A stretch of 64,000 nt of DNA, taken from assembly GCA_039519185.1 (NCBI GenBank), contig CM076846.1, positions 128,468,182-128,532,181 of the forward strand, in the 5' to 3' direction. The position numbers and the translations under genes were made by a program. The stretch comes from Astragalus membranaceus. Its lineage: Eukaryota > Streptophyta > Magnoliopsida > Fabales > Fabaceae. The notes beneath the pieces were generated by a model. That model saw nothing but the letters and a program-made list of their open reading frames with translations. It did not search any database and had not been told where the DNA came from. Every line of letters starts with the position of its first letter. Position 1 is the first letter of the stretch. Of this stretch, positions 11,001-22,400 are shown piece after piece.

Positions 11001-13670
11001 TTGTGTGACGGCTTCTAGTGTGAGGGATCAACTAAGTCCCTCACCGGTGTACCAGTCAAATTGACCGTACGATGTTATAAAATGTTATGAATGGTTGAGA
11101 TTTTCATGCTGGTCGATACAATCTCAACCACTCATTGCATTATCTGACGGTCAATTTAACTGGTATATTGGTGAAGGACTTAGAAGACACCTATATACAT
11201 ATATATTATGGAGGAGAACTCACGGTGATAAATCCATTGCGCAAAGTCTGATAGTCAGCCTTATCGACAGACCTATAAAACTGTCTAAAGAAGCAACCCT
11301 GAAATCGGCAAAATGGAAGAGATAAAGAGATGGTACATAAAAAGAGCTTGATAAATTGAAGCTACGAAACAGCAGGCAATCGATTAACAATGATATTAAA
11401 AAAATTGTAATGAAACAGCAAACATTCGATTAACAATGATATATTAATGAAAATATCTGTAATGGTCGACTCGAGTCATTCGTACTTCTACCTCACTTCC
11501 CATTTTTTCTGAGCTAAATAGTGCTACAAAAAAAATGCAATGGTGGATATCTGTCTGTGATGGTTCCAACAAAAACCATGGGCACTCATATCTCTCTAAC
11601 TTATTAATAAAATCAGCTCTCCATCGTCAGGTAAATAAAAGTGAAAAGATAGATGATTAGTAAAGTTGGTCTTACTATATAGAAGAAGATTGGAATTTTT
11701 GTCCAAAACGTGGCATGTTGTCTCACAAATGATGTTTCGTGTGTAAGTCGGAATCTTGAAGGATCTGCACCACAATAAATGTCAAACAAAGGCATGAGAT
11801 TGCATGTAGCAGCATTTCAAAATAAAATTGCTACATTTAATAATAAAAAAACTAATGAATTTGTAGTTTGTATAATCATAGAAGAAAAACAGTTGAATAC
11901 ATCATTGGAAAATCATACCATTGGCAAACCCATGAGTGGAAGTCTCCTCCTCCCATGCCTTCCATCCTCGTATCTACATACATAAATAAAAGCAATTCTC
12001 AATCAGCAAGTTACTAACTCTTTATTAACAATTAACAAAAAAGTTATAGGGTCAGAAACCAACTGAGTTTCCTTGAAAAGCATAGATATTGAAAAATGAT
12101 TGAAGTATTCAATCAACACATAAAGAAAGACATGCAGACCTTTAGTCTCCCGAGAAGCATTGTGACAGCGCTGTAAAGTACATGAAGGACTGCTAAGAAG
12201 AATATGAGGATGTGTAACTGGTGCAATCCATTGACAGATATAAGTGGCTCATATCCCTATAACAAACAACAATTAGATATGCAACCATTGATCATAAGAA
12301 AGTTTAACTGGTAGAAAAACCTTAAAGCCCTTTCCAAAAAAGAACATGAAATAGATATCAGAAATAAACAATTAAGATTTCATTATATATAAAACAAGGA
12401 TAAGCATTATAAGCATGGAAACATTGTCACCTCCTTGCATTTATAAGGGGTAGCATCCTCTGATAAATATCTACGTTCATAAGAAAGAAGTTTCCTATGA
12501 TGTTCCTTGTGCTCCTCTTCATCATTTGATGCCTTGCCGGTACCTCTATATGGACATGGCAACAGTTTGTCTGCCACATTGGCAGGGATACATATTCGAA
12601 CAATGTAGGTCTGACCGAAAGTCAATAGCAGCGAAATGAAACCCAAAATCATCAGCTCTGCATATAAACAAATTTAACAATACACAAACATAAAAGAAAT
12701 AATCATTATCAAAATCATTATTATTCCTCATAAATCTGAAAGAGGGTCAAAGACAGTAAAATAAAATCAATTCAAGAAGAGTCCATAAGCATCATAAGTT
12801 CACAACTTACCAGCTTTGACTTTTTCTAGAGCTTCAAGCAAAGCCTTCTTGTGTCTTTCTCCTAGCCACTGAGAAAATACAAAAGATTTTATAGTCCTCA
12901 ACTAATCAAAACAACCCCTCAACTTCAAATATCCCTAAAATTTCACTTATTATGACACAAATAGAACAACAACAAAAGAAACAGAAAAAGGAAAAAACTT
13001 AGATACAGTACTCTAGATACTGCTGTTGTTTCACGCATAATAAATTAGGTAACCGCTAGAAACTACCTGTGGGGGTGTATTTTTATTAGCAATTGTTATG
13101 TCCGTTAAAAAAAAACCGACACTTTATCTCTAGAATAGAATGTACAGCACCTATAGTACTGTATGTAAGTACTGCTCATAGAAAGAACTTTCCCAAAAGC
13201 AAAAAATGAAAGACAATGCACATAACATATCAGCAAAATCATATAACTACCAACAACTACAAGTGCAAGTAACAAAGCAGAACCTTTGGCATCAGTAAAA
13301 GACAAATGCATTGAAATTGAAGCAAATTAAACTAAATGGGACAAAAACAAAGATCAAATCCCATCTAGAAGGAACAGTTAATATAAATGTGAAACACAAA
13401 CCAAAAAAAACAGTGATAACAATTAACAATTACAAGGAAAAAGATTTGAAATTGGTGACATACCGTTCCCACTTTGTGAAGACTTTTCTCAAGAATGATT
13501 GAAATCAAGATGAAAACAGTGCAGACACAAGCAACAGCCCAAGTTGGAGTTTGATCAAGGTCTCTAGAACTGCTACTTCCTTCACTTGAAGCCATAACCA
13601 AACCTCCATTGCAAACCAACGAAACCAAACACAAAGACAAAGATACCCTTTTGCACTTTAAAGTAGACAT
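8958..13670 (-). CDS. MLO: MLO-like seven-transmembrane protein, MLO5/7/8/9/10-type
   Basis: Fifteen exons: 13670-13464, 12868-12811, 12657-12431, 12256-12140, 11973-11919, 11764-11676, 11298-11224, 10889-10801, 10716-10667, 10555-10515, 10438-10265, 10075-10040, 9941-9874, 9768-9708, 9377-8958. Together 1767 nt, 588 aa, all GT-AG and in frame. The start at 13670 is chosen over the internal Met at residue 26 because it adds a hydrophobic signal-like N-terminus (LSLCLVSLVC), as in MLO8-type proteins. Family hallmarks are DQTPTWAVA, LMILGFISLLLTFGQTYI, LHQLHILIFFLAVLHVLYS, FRLTHETSFVRQH, the APGSKFNFQKYI loop, FWFGRPQLVLHLIHFALFQ and SYITLPLYALVTQ. Exon 15 starts with the calmodulin-binding segment (MGSRMKKSIFDEQTSKALKK, residues 450-469, then WHKAAVKRK) and ends in a Ser/Thr- and acid-rich cytosolic tail. 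MLO proteins are plasma-membrane proteins with Ca2+-linked roles in powdery mildew susceptibility, root touch response or pollen tube and synergid signalling. The clade assignment rests on recalled similarity. Confidence 0.93.
10943..11000. repeat. Compound microsatellite (AC)n(AT)n(GT)n in an MLO intron
   Basis: An AC run passes into AT and then GT, so the tract is its own inverted repeat and could form a perfect hairpin. It lies in the MLO intron between the exons at 11298-11224 and 10889-10801. Confidence 0.95.
11032..11183. repeat. Fold-back (MITE-like) in an MLO intron
   Basis: The left arm CTAAGTCCCTCACC...CAGTCAAATTGACCGT is the imperfect inverse of the right arm ACGGTCAATTTAACTGG...GGTGAAGGACTTAG. 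The element is about 150 bp and sits directly beside the compound microsatellite. No convincing target duplication was found. Confidence 0.55.
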
Positions 13671-14275
13671 GTGTGAAACAACAATGAAAAAACACCCAAA
13701 TCGACAAAGGATCACTCAACACAGAGACCCAGAAGAAAAATATAACTGAGTGGGATAAAAAATTGTAAATTTGGTACTTAGAAAGGGAATGCAGGCAAAA
13801 TGATTATATGGGTTCCTTTGAAATGAGACAAAGTTGAAAACTTTAAATGATTGGGGTTTGTTTTGAATAGGAAGAAGATGCTGTCTTAAGAAGCGCGTGC
13901 ATTTATTATTGATGAAAAAAGGAAGGAAGGGGAAGACAAAATTTCTGGCTTCTGGTTGTGTGTTCCAGTGTTTGCAAGGTTGAATAATGTCAATGCAGTT
14001 CCAAATAGTATTGCAGAAGAATTTTGAAATAATCAAAATTAAATAAAAAAGATTTTCTTAATTTTCTATTCCCCTGTCTGTATCCATGTCTACAACTTAT
14101 AATAATTTATAAATTGTGTGATGTAAGAAAATGAAAAGTAAACCAACCTGGGTACATAGTGAATAAAATAATGTATCTTATTAATTAGAATAAATATAAA
14201 AGTTTAATTGATATGGACCGTCGTCGTCGTGTAAAATAATTAATTTCATCCATCAATCATCTACCAAAGTACAAG
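13671..14275. other. 5' flank of MLO
   Basis: Upstream region of the minus-strand MLO gene, AT-rich, with no supported ORF. It presumably holds the 5' UTR and promoter. No TATA box or regulatory motif could be assigned with confidence. Confidence 0.4.
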
Positions 14276-14480
14276 TACAGAACCAACACGCTGGTCAGGC
14301 TGCCCTGAGCTATGTAGTAGAATCGATTTGGTTTGTTCCCGGGTTCGATTCCCGCCACGTTAAAAAGGCGTGTTGACCAGCGAAATCTTTGCCGCAAATA
14401 GTGATCGGAGATTAGTCATTCGTTGAAAGCGTTGGGACACTCCGCAGGTAGCCAGCAATGGTCCAAAATCAAAAAAAATT
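14276..14480 (+). mobile_element. tRNA-derived SINE, family 2
   Basis: It is flanked by an imperfect target duplication (CTACCAAAGTACAAG at 14261-14275, TACCTAAGTACAGG at 14481-14494). An A-box-like region (CTGAGCTATGTAG) and a good B box (CGGGTTCGATTCCC) come first. The body contains GATCGGAGATTAGTC and GGACACTCCGCAGGTAGCC, and the end is A-rich. The reverse of the 3' body recurs at 25304-25394. Confidence 0.75.
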
Positions 14481-15056
14481 TACCTAAGTACAGGTAACGT
14501 TTAAGTAACTTCTAACGTGTAATTTTATGATTGAGTAAAAAATCTGCTTGGATGTAGATGGATATAAATTACTATAAATTATAATTTTAAAATATAAAAG
14601 CGTGTGAACAAATCAAGCATGCAATCTGGCAACAGTTAAGGAAGCTTCTATAGTTCACAAAGGAAACTAGGAAAGGTGTCTCTATCAGTGCTGCATTTTA
14701 GTCCAGAACCAGAACTTTTCTTACTTTTGTGTTTTTTTCTTTTCTACTATTTGTCAGCTTGAGTTATGTTCGGAATTACGGCGAGATTATAGTCAGCTTA
14801 ATTAACATAAAGTCGATTTGGTATGGAACTACAAATAGTGATAACGAATATTTCAGTGCTATTTTTCTAAAGTGATATAATTTGCCAAGAACGTAATGCG
14901 AAAACTGGCTGACCAACTATTTTGTCGACCATATACTAGTAAGGAAAAATTCATGTCCTACATTAGGTTGAGATGGACTTATGGTTTATTTATGTTAATG
15001 AAAGAAAAATAAAGGAAACGAAGAAAAGGAAAGGAGAAAGAGAAGAGAAAATGAGG
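14481..15056. other. AT-rich intergenic DNA
   Basis: No gene, fold-back or recognisable element was seen. GA-rich purine tracts occur near 15000-15050, at the edge of the repeat that follows. Confidence 0.4.
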
Positions 15057-15835
15057 TTATTGTTAGGGGTTTGATTTGAGAGACAAGAAAAATCTATTTG
15101 TAGAAGGTCAAAAATTTCCTTAAAGAAAATTGAATAGATAGAGAATAGAAAACAAAAAAGCACGTAAAATAATTAATAATTATTAAGTGAGAACGAAAAT
15201 AATTAATATTAATAATTTTTAAAATATTTACACTCACAAATACAAAAAGAGAAAATTATTATTTAGTAAGAATGAAAATTATTTAATATTAATAATTTTA
15301 AAAAAAACATTTATTATTTTTTAAAAAATAAAATAAAATAAGTATCATAAATTTTAGAATAATTGTTCTTAAATTAAATAAGCATAGTAAATTAAAAATG
15401 TTAAGTAATTTAAAATGATTATATATTTTTTGAAAAAAAATTAGACCAACTTAAAAATATTTTTGTAAGTAAAGTCCTTTTTCCTTTTTCTTCCCAATTT
15501 GGGAGGATTCACATGTGATGTGGGATTGATTGCACCTTGATTTTCTCTTTTCATAGCTAATTAGTTGCAATCAAAACATGGAAAAAATGGAAACCCGGAG
15601 CGTGGGGTTCAGCGGTTGGGGTTGAACCTCCCTTAACTAAAGGTCGAGGATCGATTCCTGCCTTGAGTACGGAGCAGCGTTAAAACTCTGGGCCAGCTGT
15701 CCTGCCCCTCGAGGCACCTACAATGAGCGAGGGATTAGTCACTGCTGTCCGTGCGGTGGATACCCTGGATTACCCAAAAACATGAAAAAATCTCAAGAAT
15801 TTTAGGGAGTCTCCCACTTCACTTTCCCTCCAAAA
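15057..15835. repeat. AT-rich dispersed repeat, copy A
   Basis: It begins GTTAGGGGTTTGATTTGAGAG and runs through AATTAATATTAATAATTTT blocks and CCAATTTGGGAGGATTCAC to GCTAATTAGTTGCAATC and the target site of a SINE. The same order of blocks is found at 18111-18740, 24090-25240 and, more diverged, at 19600-20085. No coding capacity or defining termini were identified, so the class is unknown. Confidence 0.75.
15589..15777 (+). mobile_element. tRNA-derived SINE, family 1
   Basis: Starts near AACCCGGAGCGTGGGG and has a B-box-like GGATCGATTCC. The body is GAGTACGGAGCAGCG...CTCTGGGCCAGCTG and the end is GGATTACCCAAAAA. Near-perfect target duplications AAAACATGGAAAAAAT (15573-15588) and AAAAACATGAAAAAAT (15776-15791) flank it. 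A second copy of the family is at 31925-32095. Confidence 0.85.
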
Positions 15836-15935
15836 CTCCCACCCCCTCCCCCTCTCTCTCTCTTTTCATATTTTTATTTAGGAAAAAAAATTAGATCTAT
15901 AAATTAATGAAGATGAAAATTAATTTTCTGATAAA

Positions 15936-17725
15936 TTATGTAAAGTGTGGTTCTTGTCGGCGTGTTTTGGGGTACTTTAGAGTCCGGAAAAAAATTAACT
16001 GTTCAAATATGCAAAGTTTATTTCTCGATAACCAATTTCGTTAAAAATAATTGATTTTAACAAAATATGTGAAGTGTGACGATTAACGATGTGTATTGGG
16101 GTACTTTAGAATTAAAAAAAAATAGAAGTACAAATACGTGAAGTTCGTTCCTCAATCTTAAAAGTAATTTTGTGGCGAAATACGTAAAGTGCAACACTAA
16201 GAAGTCTATTTTGAGGTACTTTCATTTTTTTTCTTTTTCATGTTTTAAGCAGTGTATTTTTGGGTACTTTAGGGTTCAAGAAAATTTGAACTGTTCAAAT
16301 ACCCAAACTTCGTTCCTCAATAACCGGTTTGGTGAAAGAGAATACGTAAAGTGCAATGCTAAGTAGAGTGTTTTGGGGTACTTTATTGGCAAAATAATTT
16401 TAACTTTTTTAAATACACAAAATTTGTTTAAGTAACCGGTTTGGTGGAAAAAATAATTTCATGACAAAATATGTAAAGTACGATACGATGCTTAGAAGTG
16501 TGTTTTCGGATTCTTTAGTGATCGCAAAAAAATTCAACTATTCAAATATGCAAAGCCCTCCTCCTCTTTTGTTCGCTTCGCTCTCCTCCCTCGGCCCCAA
16601 AAGAAAAAGATTTCAATACTACTGAACAATTAATGTATCACATACGGATGACTTCTCATTTTCTGCCGGACCACACTCTTTACCCCCCGTCTTTTTGGTG
16701 GATCTCGCTAGTGAGACATATTGAATCGTATATGGACTAGTTGCACCCATCACCTGCCTGAATGCCTGTATCAACCGTTGTTTCAGTGCCTAGGACATGC
16801 TACGAACTGTGCCAGCAGAATTTTTATTTATCCAGGTCTTTCTCTTGCCTGGAACTCAGGCTTCAGAAGCATTTTTAAGCGGATTCGGAGGTTCAGTCCC
16901 TCGAGATTGGAATCAAGCATGTTGGTGATGAATTGAGGGAACTGAACTATATGTGTGTTAAGCAAAGCAGTTCTGGTCCTCCATTCGTTGTTAGTTAAGC
17001 TGGCTTGGCTTACGCTTCCTTCCCTCGAGGACAAAGACCCTATCCCTGACAGTAGGGTTAGCGCCATAGACTATCTCTTTGGCTTAGAAGCAGGCTAAGT
17101 CAACCTTCCCCCCTAAGAGAGAATTTTATGCATACAAATTGGCCAGTAGTAGTCTAAATAATGTCCCTTTCAAAGTACAAGACATCTTTCTTTCTATACG
17201 CAATTTCCTCGTCACGACAATGAAACATGCTAGCCCTAAAATCAGGAAAAGCTTAGGGAGGGCAGCTCCCACGTTTGAGCAATCGAGGCCGGTCACTCAG
17301 AAAGGCTTTGAAAGCAAGTCAAGCATTCCAATCCCAGTGGATTAATCAATAGCAGTAGAGTCGTAAACAAGAACAGCAGAGGCTGAACAAGTCACTTCCT
17401 TAGAGCGTGAATGCCTCAATAGCCAGTTTGGTGGGGGGAAAAAATATAATTTCATGACAAAATACACAAATTGTGATGCTAAGCAGCGTGTGTTTTGGGG
17501 TACTTTAATGTTAGGAAAAAATTTAACTATTCAAATACTAAAAGTTCATTCCTCAATAACTGATTTGTTGAAACAAATAATAATTTCGTGTCAAATACGT
17601 AAAGTGTGATGCTAAGTAGTGTATTTTGGAGTACTTTAGCGTTCAGAGAAAATTTAATGGTTCAAATACTCAAAGTTCATTCCTCAATAACTGGTTTGGT
17701 GAAAAAAAATTAATTTCGTGACATA
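15936..17725. repeat. Tandem array of about 120-bp units, interrupted
   Basis: Units share TACGTAAAGTGTGATGCTAAG, TTTTGGGGTACTTTAG, TTCAAATATGCAAAG and CCTCAATAACCGGTTTGGTG. The GGTACTTTA landmark recurs near 15972, 16098, 16215, 16263, 16375, 16505 (degenerate), 17500 and 17630, mostly 110-130 bp apart. The array is broken between about 16556 and 17408 by a block of different composition. No coding role is seen. Confidence 0.75.
16556..17408. other. Organelle-like DNA block, possible nuclear mitochondrial insertion (NUMT)
   Basis: About 850 bp of balanced GC content lies inside a very AT-rich array. The style resembles plant mitochondrial non-coding DNA (for example TTCGCTTCGCTCTCCTCCC, GGCTTGGCTTACGCTTCC, AGGGAGGGCAGCTCCC). 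The array reads CAAATATGCAAAG on the left and resumes at CCTCAATAGCCAGTTTGG on the right, so the block interrupts a single unit. The assignment rests on composition only. ORFs within are short and unrecognised. Confidence 0.4.
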
Positions 17726-18110
17726 GACCCGTGCAACTCACCCTTTTAGTGATTCCACCACTTTAAAAAGTAAATTTATTTTTAAACTTCTTCTCTTTAT
17801 ATTTTTAGGACCATATTTTTCTGAATCTTTAAAAAAATAATTTATTTTTATAGTTCTTCTCATTATCTTTCTAAACCCGAAATATTTATTAAATTCACTT
17901 AGTTCGGTCACTACCAATTCATTTATTGATTTCCTATCTTCATAGTATCTATGGATAGCCAATTTTAATTTTATAATCTTCTGATTTAATTTATAGTTAT
18001 AATTTAATTTTTATTCACAGATATTAAACTATATATTTTATAAACCAATACCGGTACTATGGATTATGTGTATGGACCAATTGCTCTGGATTATATCAAT
18101 ACACACTCTA
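17726..18110. other. AT-rich intergenic DNA
   Basis: Low-complexity AT-rich sequence between the tandem array and repeat copy B. Nothing recognisable was seen. Confidence 0.4.
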
Positions 18111-18739
18111 TACACAATCTATTTGTAGAAGGACAAAAATATCCTTAATGAAAATTGAATAGATAGAGAATAGAAAACAAAAGAGCACGAAAAATAATTA
18201 ATTAATATTAATAATTATTAAGTGAGAACGAAAATAATTAATATTAATAATTTTTGAAATAGTTACACTCATAAATACAAAAAGAGAAAATAATTATTTA
18301 ATGAGAATGAAAAATAATTAATATTAATAATTTTTACAAACATTTATTTTATTTTAAAAATAAGAAAATTAATTATCATCAATTTTTAAAAATAATTGTT
18401 CTTAAATTAAGTAAGCATAGTAAATTAAAAATTTTAAATTATTTAAAATGATTATATATTTTTTGAAAAAATTAGACCAACTTAAAAATATTTTAGTAAG
18501 TAAAATCGAATGATGTAATAGGGGTATTGTGGTAATTTAAAGTAAAAAACTCACTCCTTTTTCCCTTTTCTACCCAATTTGGGAGGATTCACTTGTGGGA
18601 CCTTGATTTTTTCTTTTCAACGCTAATTAGTTGTTGCAATCAAAACATGGAAAAATTTTAGTAATTTGTATTTTCTCAAAACTGACTGTTGCAATCAAAA
18701 CTGAGTGTTAGACTTTGTTAATGAATGGTGGAGATTTTA
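18111..18739. repeat. AT-rich dispersed repeat, copy B
   Basis: Collinear with copy A: CTATTTGTAGAAGGACAAAAA, AAAATTGAATAGATAGAGAAT, CCCAATTTGGGAGGATTCAC and CTAATTAGTTGTTGCAATC. It continues further than copy A to GAGTGTTAGACTTTGTTAATG and GGTGGAGATTTTA, where a TGTAACATCC-type LTR begins. Confidence 0.75.
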
Positions 18740-19596
18740 TGTAACATCCCTAATTTCGTTAAATTCAATTTACGGAATTTACGAGTGATTTATTATTCAA
18801 ATGAAAAATAAATCATGTCACCGGTATGAGATGGTCGAGAAAGCAGCGTTTAGTGAATAAACCATATATAGGATTAAAGTACAAGTTAGAGAGAACTTGG
18901 GCAAAAATAAGGATTTAGAATGAATTAATGAGCCAAGGGTATTTTGGTCTTTTCCAACCATTTAAACCCTCAGCCCATTAAAACATTATAACCCTCCTTC
19001 ATTTTCATCATTCAGCAGGAGCCAAAAGAAATAGAAAAGAATAGGAGGAGAGAAAGGGGAGAGTGGGGCGAAGGAGGAGAAGAGGAGAGGAACACCAACC
19101 ACATCAAACCTTGTTGCATGTAAGTAAAATTTTGTCCCTTCAATTCAGTTTTTCATCCTCTTTCCAACCAGCTAACGTTCATCATCTCATTCCTCCTGAT
19201 TCTTAATTCACCATTTTCGAACCTCCTAGGGCTCAAGTAGCAAAAATGGAGTTTTAAGCTCCTATGACCAAAACTTGATGCTAACTTCATTGCATGTGTT
19301 TAGGAATCCCTGAAATTCAGTTTGGAAGCACCATTAGCCACCACATTGTCGACTTCAAGAAGGGATTGACTGAGGAAGTTACTGTTTTCGGAGTCCATAG
19401 TGAGCTGGTTTTCGTTTTGAAGTGGTTTGAACGATTACGGGGATTGTTCGAGTGGTCACCGTTCGGTTATTTCGCGTGAAGACTTGATTTCGAACGAACT
19501 CTTCCCACGGAAGGTAAAAACTCTACATGGGGGGTAGCGAACATGAGTGCATCGCTGGGTAGCCTACTAAGTAAGAAAAGGGCCCAGGATGTTACA
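18740..19596. mobile_element. Solo-LTR-like element, TGTAACATCC...GGATGTTACA
   Basis: The ends TGTAACATCC and GGATGTTACA form a terminal inverted pair with TG...CA termini. The interior contains TTACGGGGATTGTTCGAGTGG, cut here to its core shared with 22594 onward, and a GA-rich leader-like tract. Large LTRs with such ends are typical of Tekay/Del-type chromoviruses. The flanks (TTTTA and TTGCA) do not match well, so a target duplication is not shown. A short ORF at 19294-19479 is not recognised. Confidence 0.5.
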
Positions 19597-19599
19597 TTG

Positions 19600-20085
19600 C
19601 ATTTGCATTTCTAGGAGTTAATCATACTCCATTATTCATCAAAAACAAAGAAACGTAAATGAAAAGACGAGAAAGGGAAGGAAAAGAACAAAAAATAAAA
19701 TGATTGTTTAGTGGTTTGGTTTAAGAGAAACTGAAAATAAAATGTAAGAGAAAGAAAAGAAATATATTTGTTGAATGACCAAAGTATTCTTATATAACTC
19801 AAGAATACTTGGATGAGATGGCAGGAGTCTCTTCCAACTTAACTAATGTCCTGGATTCGAATCCAGCTTTGGGCGTGCAACAGTGTTAATAAAAAAAGTA
19901 TTCTTAAATAAAAGTGAATAGATAAAGAGAATAAAAATTAAAATACTAAAAATAAGCAATTATTTACTCAAAGTCCGAAATAATTAATTTTCAACAATTC
20001 ATAAACTCATTATTATCATTTTTTTCAAATATTTTTTTTGGCCCTAAATTTTTATAGGGTTATTTTTTAGACCCTAACCCGTCCT
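19600..20085. repeat. AT-rich dispersed repeat, diverged copy D
   Basis: Shows the order GTTTAGTGGTTTGGTTTAAGAG, AAATATATTTGTTGAATGACC, GTGAATAGATAAAGAG and AATAATTAATTTTCAAC seen in copies A-C, with more divergence. It is interrupted by a short SINE (19797-19894). Confidence 0.5.
19797..19894 (+). mobile_element. Short tRNA-derived SINE in repeat copy D
   Basis: Carries a B box (GGATTCGAATCC) and TTTGGGCGTGCAACAGTG, and ends in an A-rich tail. Target duplications AAAGTATTCTTATATA (19781-19796) and AAAGTATTCTTAAATA (19895-19910) flank it. It is only about 98 bp, so it may be a truncated or compact family. Confidence 0.6.
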
Positions 20086-20089
20086 TAGA

Positions 20090-22400
20090 CCCTGATAACT
20101 CTTATTTATATGTTCTAGACATAAATCAATGTGAGTTTCTAAATAATATTGTTGTTAAAATAGTTAATATGTGTTGTTTAGAGTAACAGAGGGTTAGGAA
20201 CTGATTTGTTATCATTTGGCACTTTTGGTGCCCCATATATTGTATTTTAATGTGTTTGTTCAATGCTACAGCATTCGATGCCCCAGGAATCATGACAGAC
20301 TACAATGCCTCGGCAATTAATGCTCCAACATCCTTGGCAAACTGAAAGGCCACAGCATTCTATTGATGACGTCATGATGCGTCAAAAGCAAAAGCAAGTG
20401 GCCCAAGTGGATGATTTCGGCGCCACCCTTGAGACATCATATAGCAACAAATTGAACTTTTTTAGGGACACTTGTCTATTCACTATAGGACATCATTTCT
20501 TTGGTGGGTGAGAGATCAAATAAACTTTTGGAGACAATTGGAAATAAAGTAACCCTAACTTCATCTCCAAGCAAATTTGGTGACCAAGAAAGCTCACTCA
20601 AGAAGCCTATAAATACTCCTCACCTCCTCATTCACACTTAGACCAGAATTTATCACTTAAAAAAATCATATTGGAGCTGGTTTCGTTGGAAGAGGAAGAA
20701 CTTGACTACATTTTGCACAAGGAATGCTCCCTGCACAGTGATGATGCGAATCGATAACTCTAATTTATATAGAGTTATTTATACATCTAAACGTAACAAA
20801 TTGCTTGAAACCCAAGTATAAAGTATGTTAAATATAGTGGTATTAGTAAAATAACAACATTCTAGGAATTCTGTGATGAATAAAGCATTTTGTATATATA
20901 TTGGTATGTTTTATGTGTTTGTTCAGTTTACCTACAGATAATGCTTCTGCACCACAATGCTTCTGCACCACGATGCTTCTGCACCACGATGCTTCTGCAC
21001 TTAGTGCTTCTGCACCATCCTGCGCTGAAGGTTTATAACCCCACAATGGAAGCACCTCAATTCATACCCCTGCACCAAAACTTCTATGACATCATGCTTT
21101 GTCACAATTCACATGGAGCACATGCTCACATGCATAAGGAGGCGCCCACCATAAACATCATCATGAAAGGCTACTCATCTAAATGACATATGGCCTTACA
21201 CAATTGGACCTCTCCTTATGGAAATGTGTTGAACTCAATCTCCTTATCTAAAGATCAGAAAAGCAACCATGGTTAAGCCTCCTTAGGTTAACTTGGTTTT
21301 CAAGCAAACCCTCAAGCAAAGGAAATCTCCAAGGCTATAAAAAGGGCTCCCACTTCTCACTTGAAGAGCATCGCATATCTCACTTAATAATATGTAAATC
21401 ATACACTTTACTTATATTTTAGTAGTTTCATTTCTTATAGTTTTTATAGTAGATAGTTGGCAAGAAGGTGAGGAATGAATCGACAACTTCTTCCTTCACT
21501 TCTTCATCAACTTAAATAGGTGCAACTGCACCAGGAAGTCAGTGCTTCTGCACTGCAGGGCAATTTTATGCAAGAGTGCTTCAATCAGTGTAATCTCTAC
21601 CTTATTGATATCTCTTGTATTTTCATCTATATTAGTATGTTTCATTTCATCCATCTTTGCCTTGCAATGCATATTATGAGCTAAACCTTTTTTGTTGAGA
21701 TGTTCTAACTTTATAATGAACTTTTGAGTAAGTTATTGTGCTTTTTAGTGTTGCAAGCATTTTGGGTTTTGTGTTATACTACTTCCATCTTATTTTAAGG
21801 TTGATCACTTAGAATAAGTAGAGTTATATTTACAGACATGGTTTATAATTAGAAATCAAGACTAATAAGGGTGAGTGTTTTAATGAAGGCTTTGTTAACT
21901 TGAGTAATAAAGAAAACTTTATTAAAACCATGTTAAGTCCTAGACATAGGATAACATAGTCCTTAGGGTGAAACAGTGGGTACTTCAAAGGCAGGAGTGA
22001 ACTTATTTAGCAAGCCCAGACATGGGAAGCTTGTAACGAAACTCTGAAGAAAGTAGCTGAAACGCACACACTCATGCAACTCCATTCAATGCAACTGCAC
22101 CTTGGTGCTTCTGCACCTTTGGTGCTTCTGCATCACTAAAAGCATAGAAACTCTCAAAAGAACATTATTTAGTGAAAACATCTCTACCATCTTTCTCAAC
22201 TGATTTCCTTCATATTCTTTTACATATTTGCATTCTATTTTCACTTAACTTAAAAATCCCAAAATTTGTGAGTAGAATAGTAGTACTAATTTATATGTTT
22301 TCTAAACATACATAAAGTTAATCCAATCCTTGTGGGTTCGACATTTCTTATCATTGTATTACTTGTTTGTGACTGTGTATACTTGCACATCTTTTCACAC
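20090..22400. repeat. Unclassified retroelement-like remnant with GTGCTTCTGCAC motifs
   Basis: No gene is supported. The region contains promoter-like segments (CTATAAATACTCC near 20610, CTATAAAAAGGGCTCC near 21335). The phrase ATCCTTGTGGGTTCGACATT near 22325 resembles the end region of some gypsy LTRs. Related segments with ATAACTCTAATTTATAT occur near 20090 and 20751. A 12-mer close to GTGCTTCTGCAC is repeated in tandem at about 20940-21020 and scattered near 21540 and 22100. It looks like LTR or leader debris of one or more gypsy elements, with low certainty. Confidence 0.35.

Noticed and set aside
13716..14036. 106-aa ORF upstream of MLO
   Set aside because: Low-complexity Phe/Asn-rich frame in the promoter region, with no domain and no splice logic linking it to MLO.
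14276..14480. tRNA gene suggested by A and B boxes (also considered at 27380-27460 and 54645-54770)
   Set aside because: No cloverleaf with an anticodon arm. Target duplications where found, and A-rich tails, show these are SINEs.
16721..17345. Three 68-79 aa ORFs as possible host genes
   Set aside because: They fall inside the organelle-like block, on both strands, with no domain or splice support.
20940..21020. Short regular repeats that might suggest a CRISPR-like array
   Set aside because: Units are about 16 bp with no unique spacers, in a plant nuclear context. It is a simple tandem repeat.
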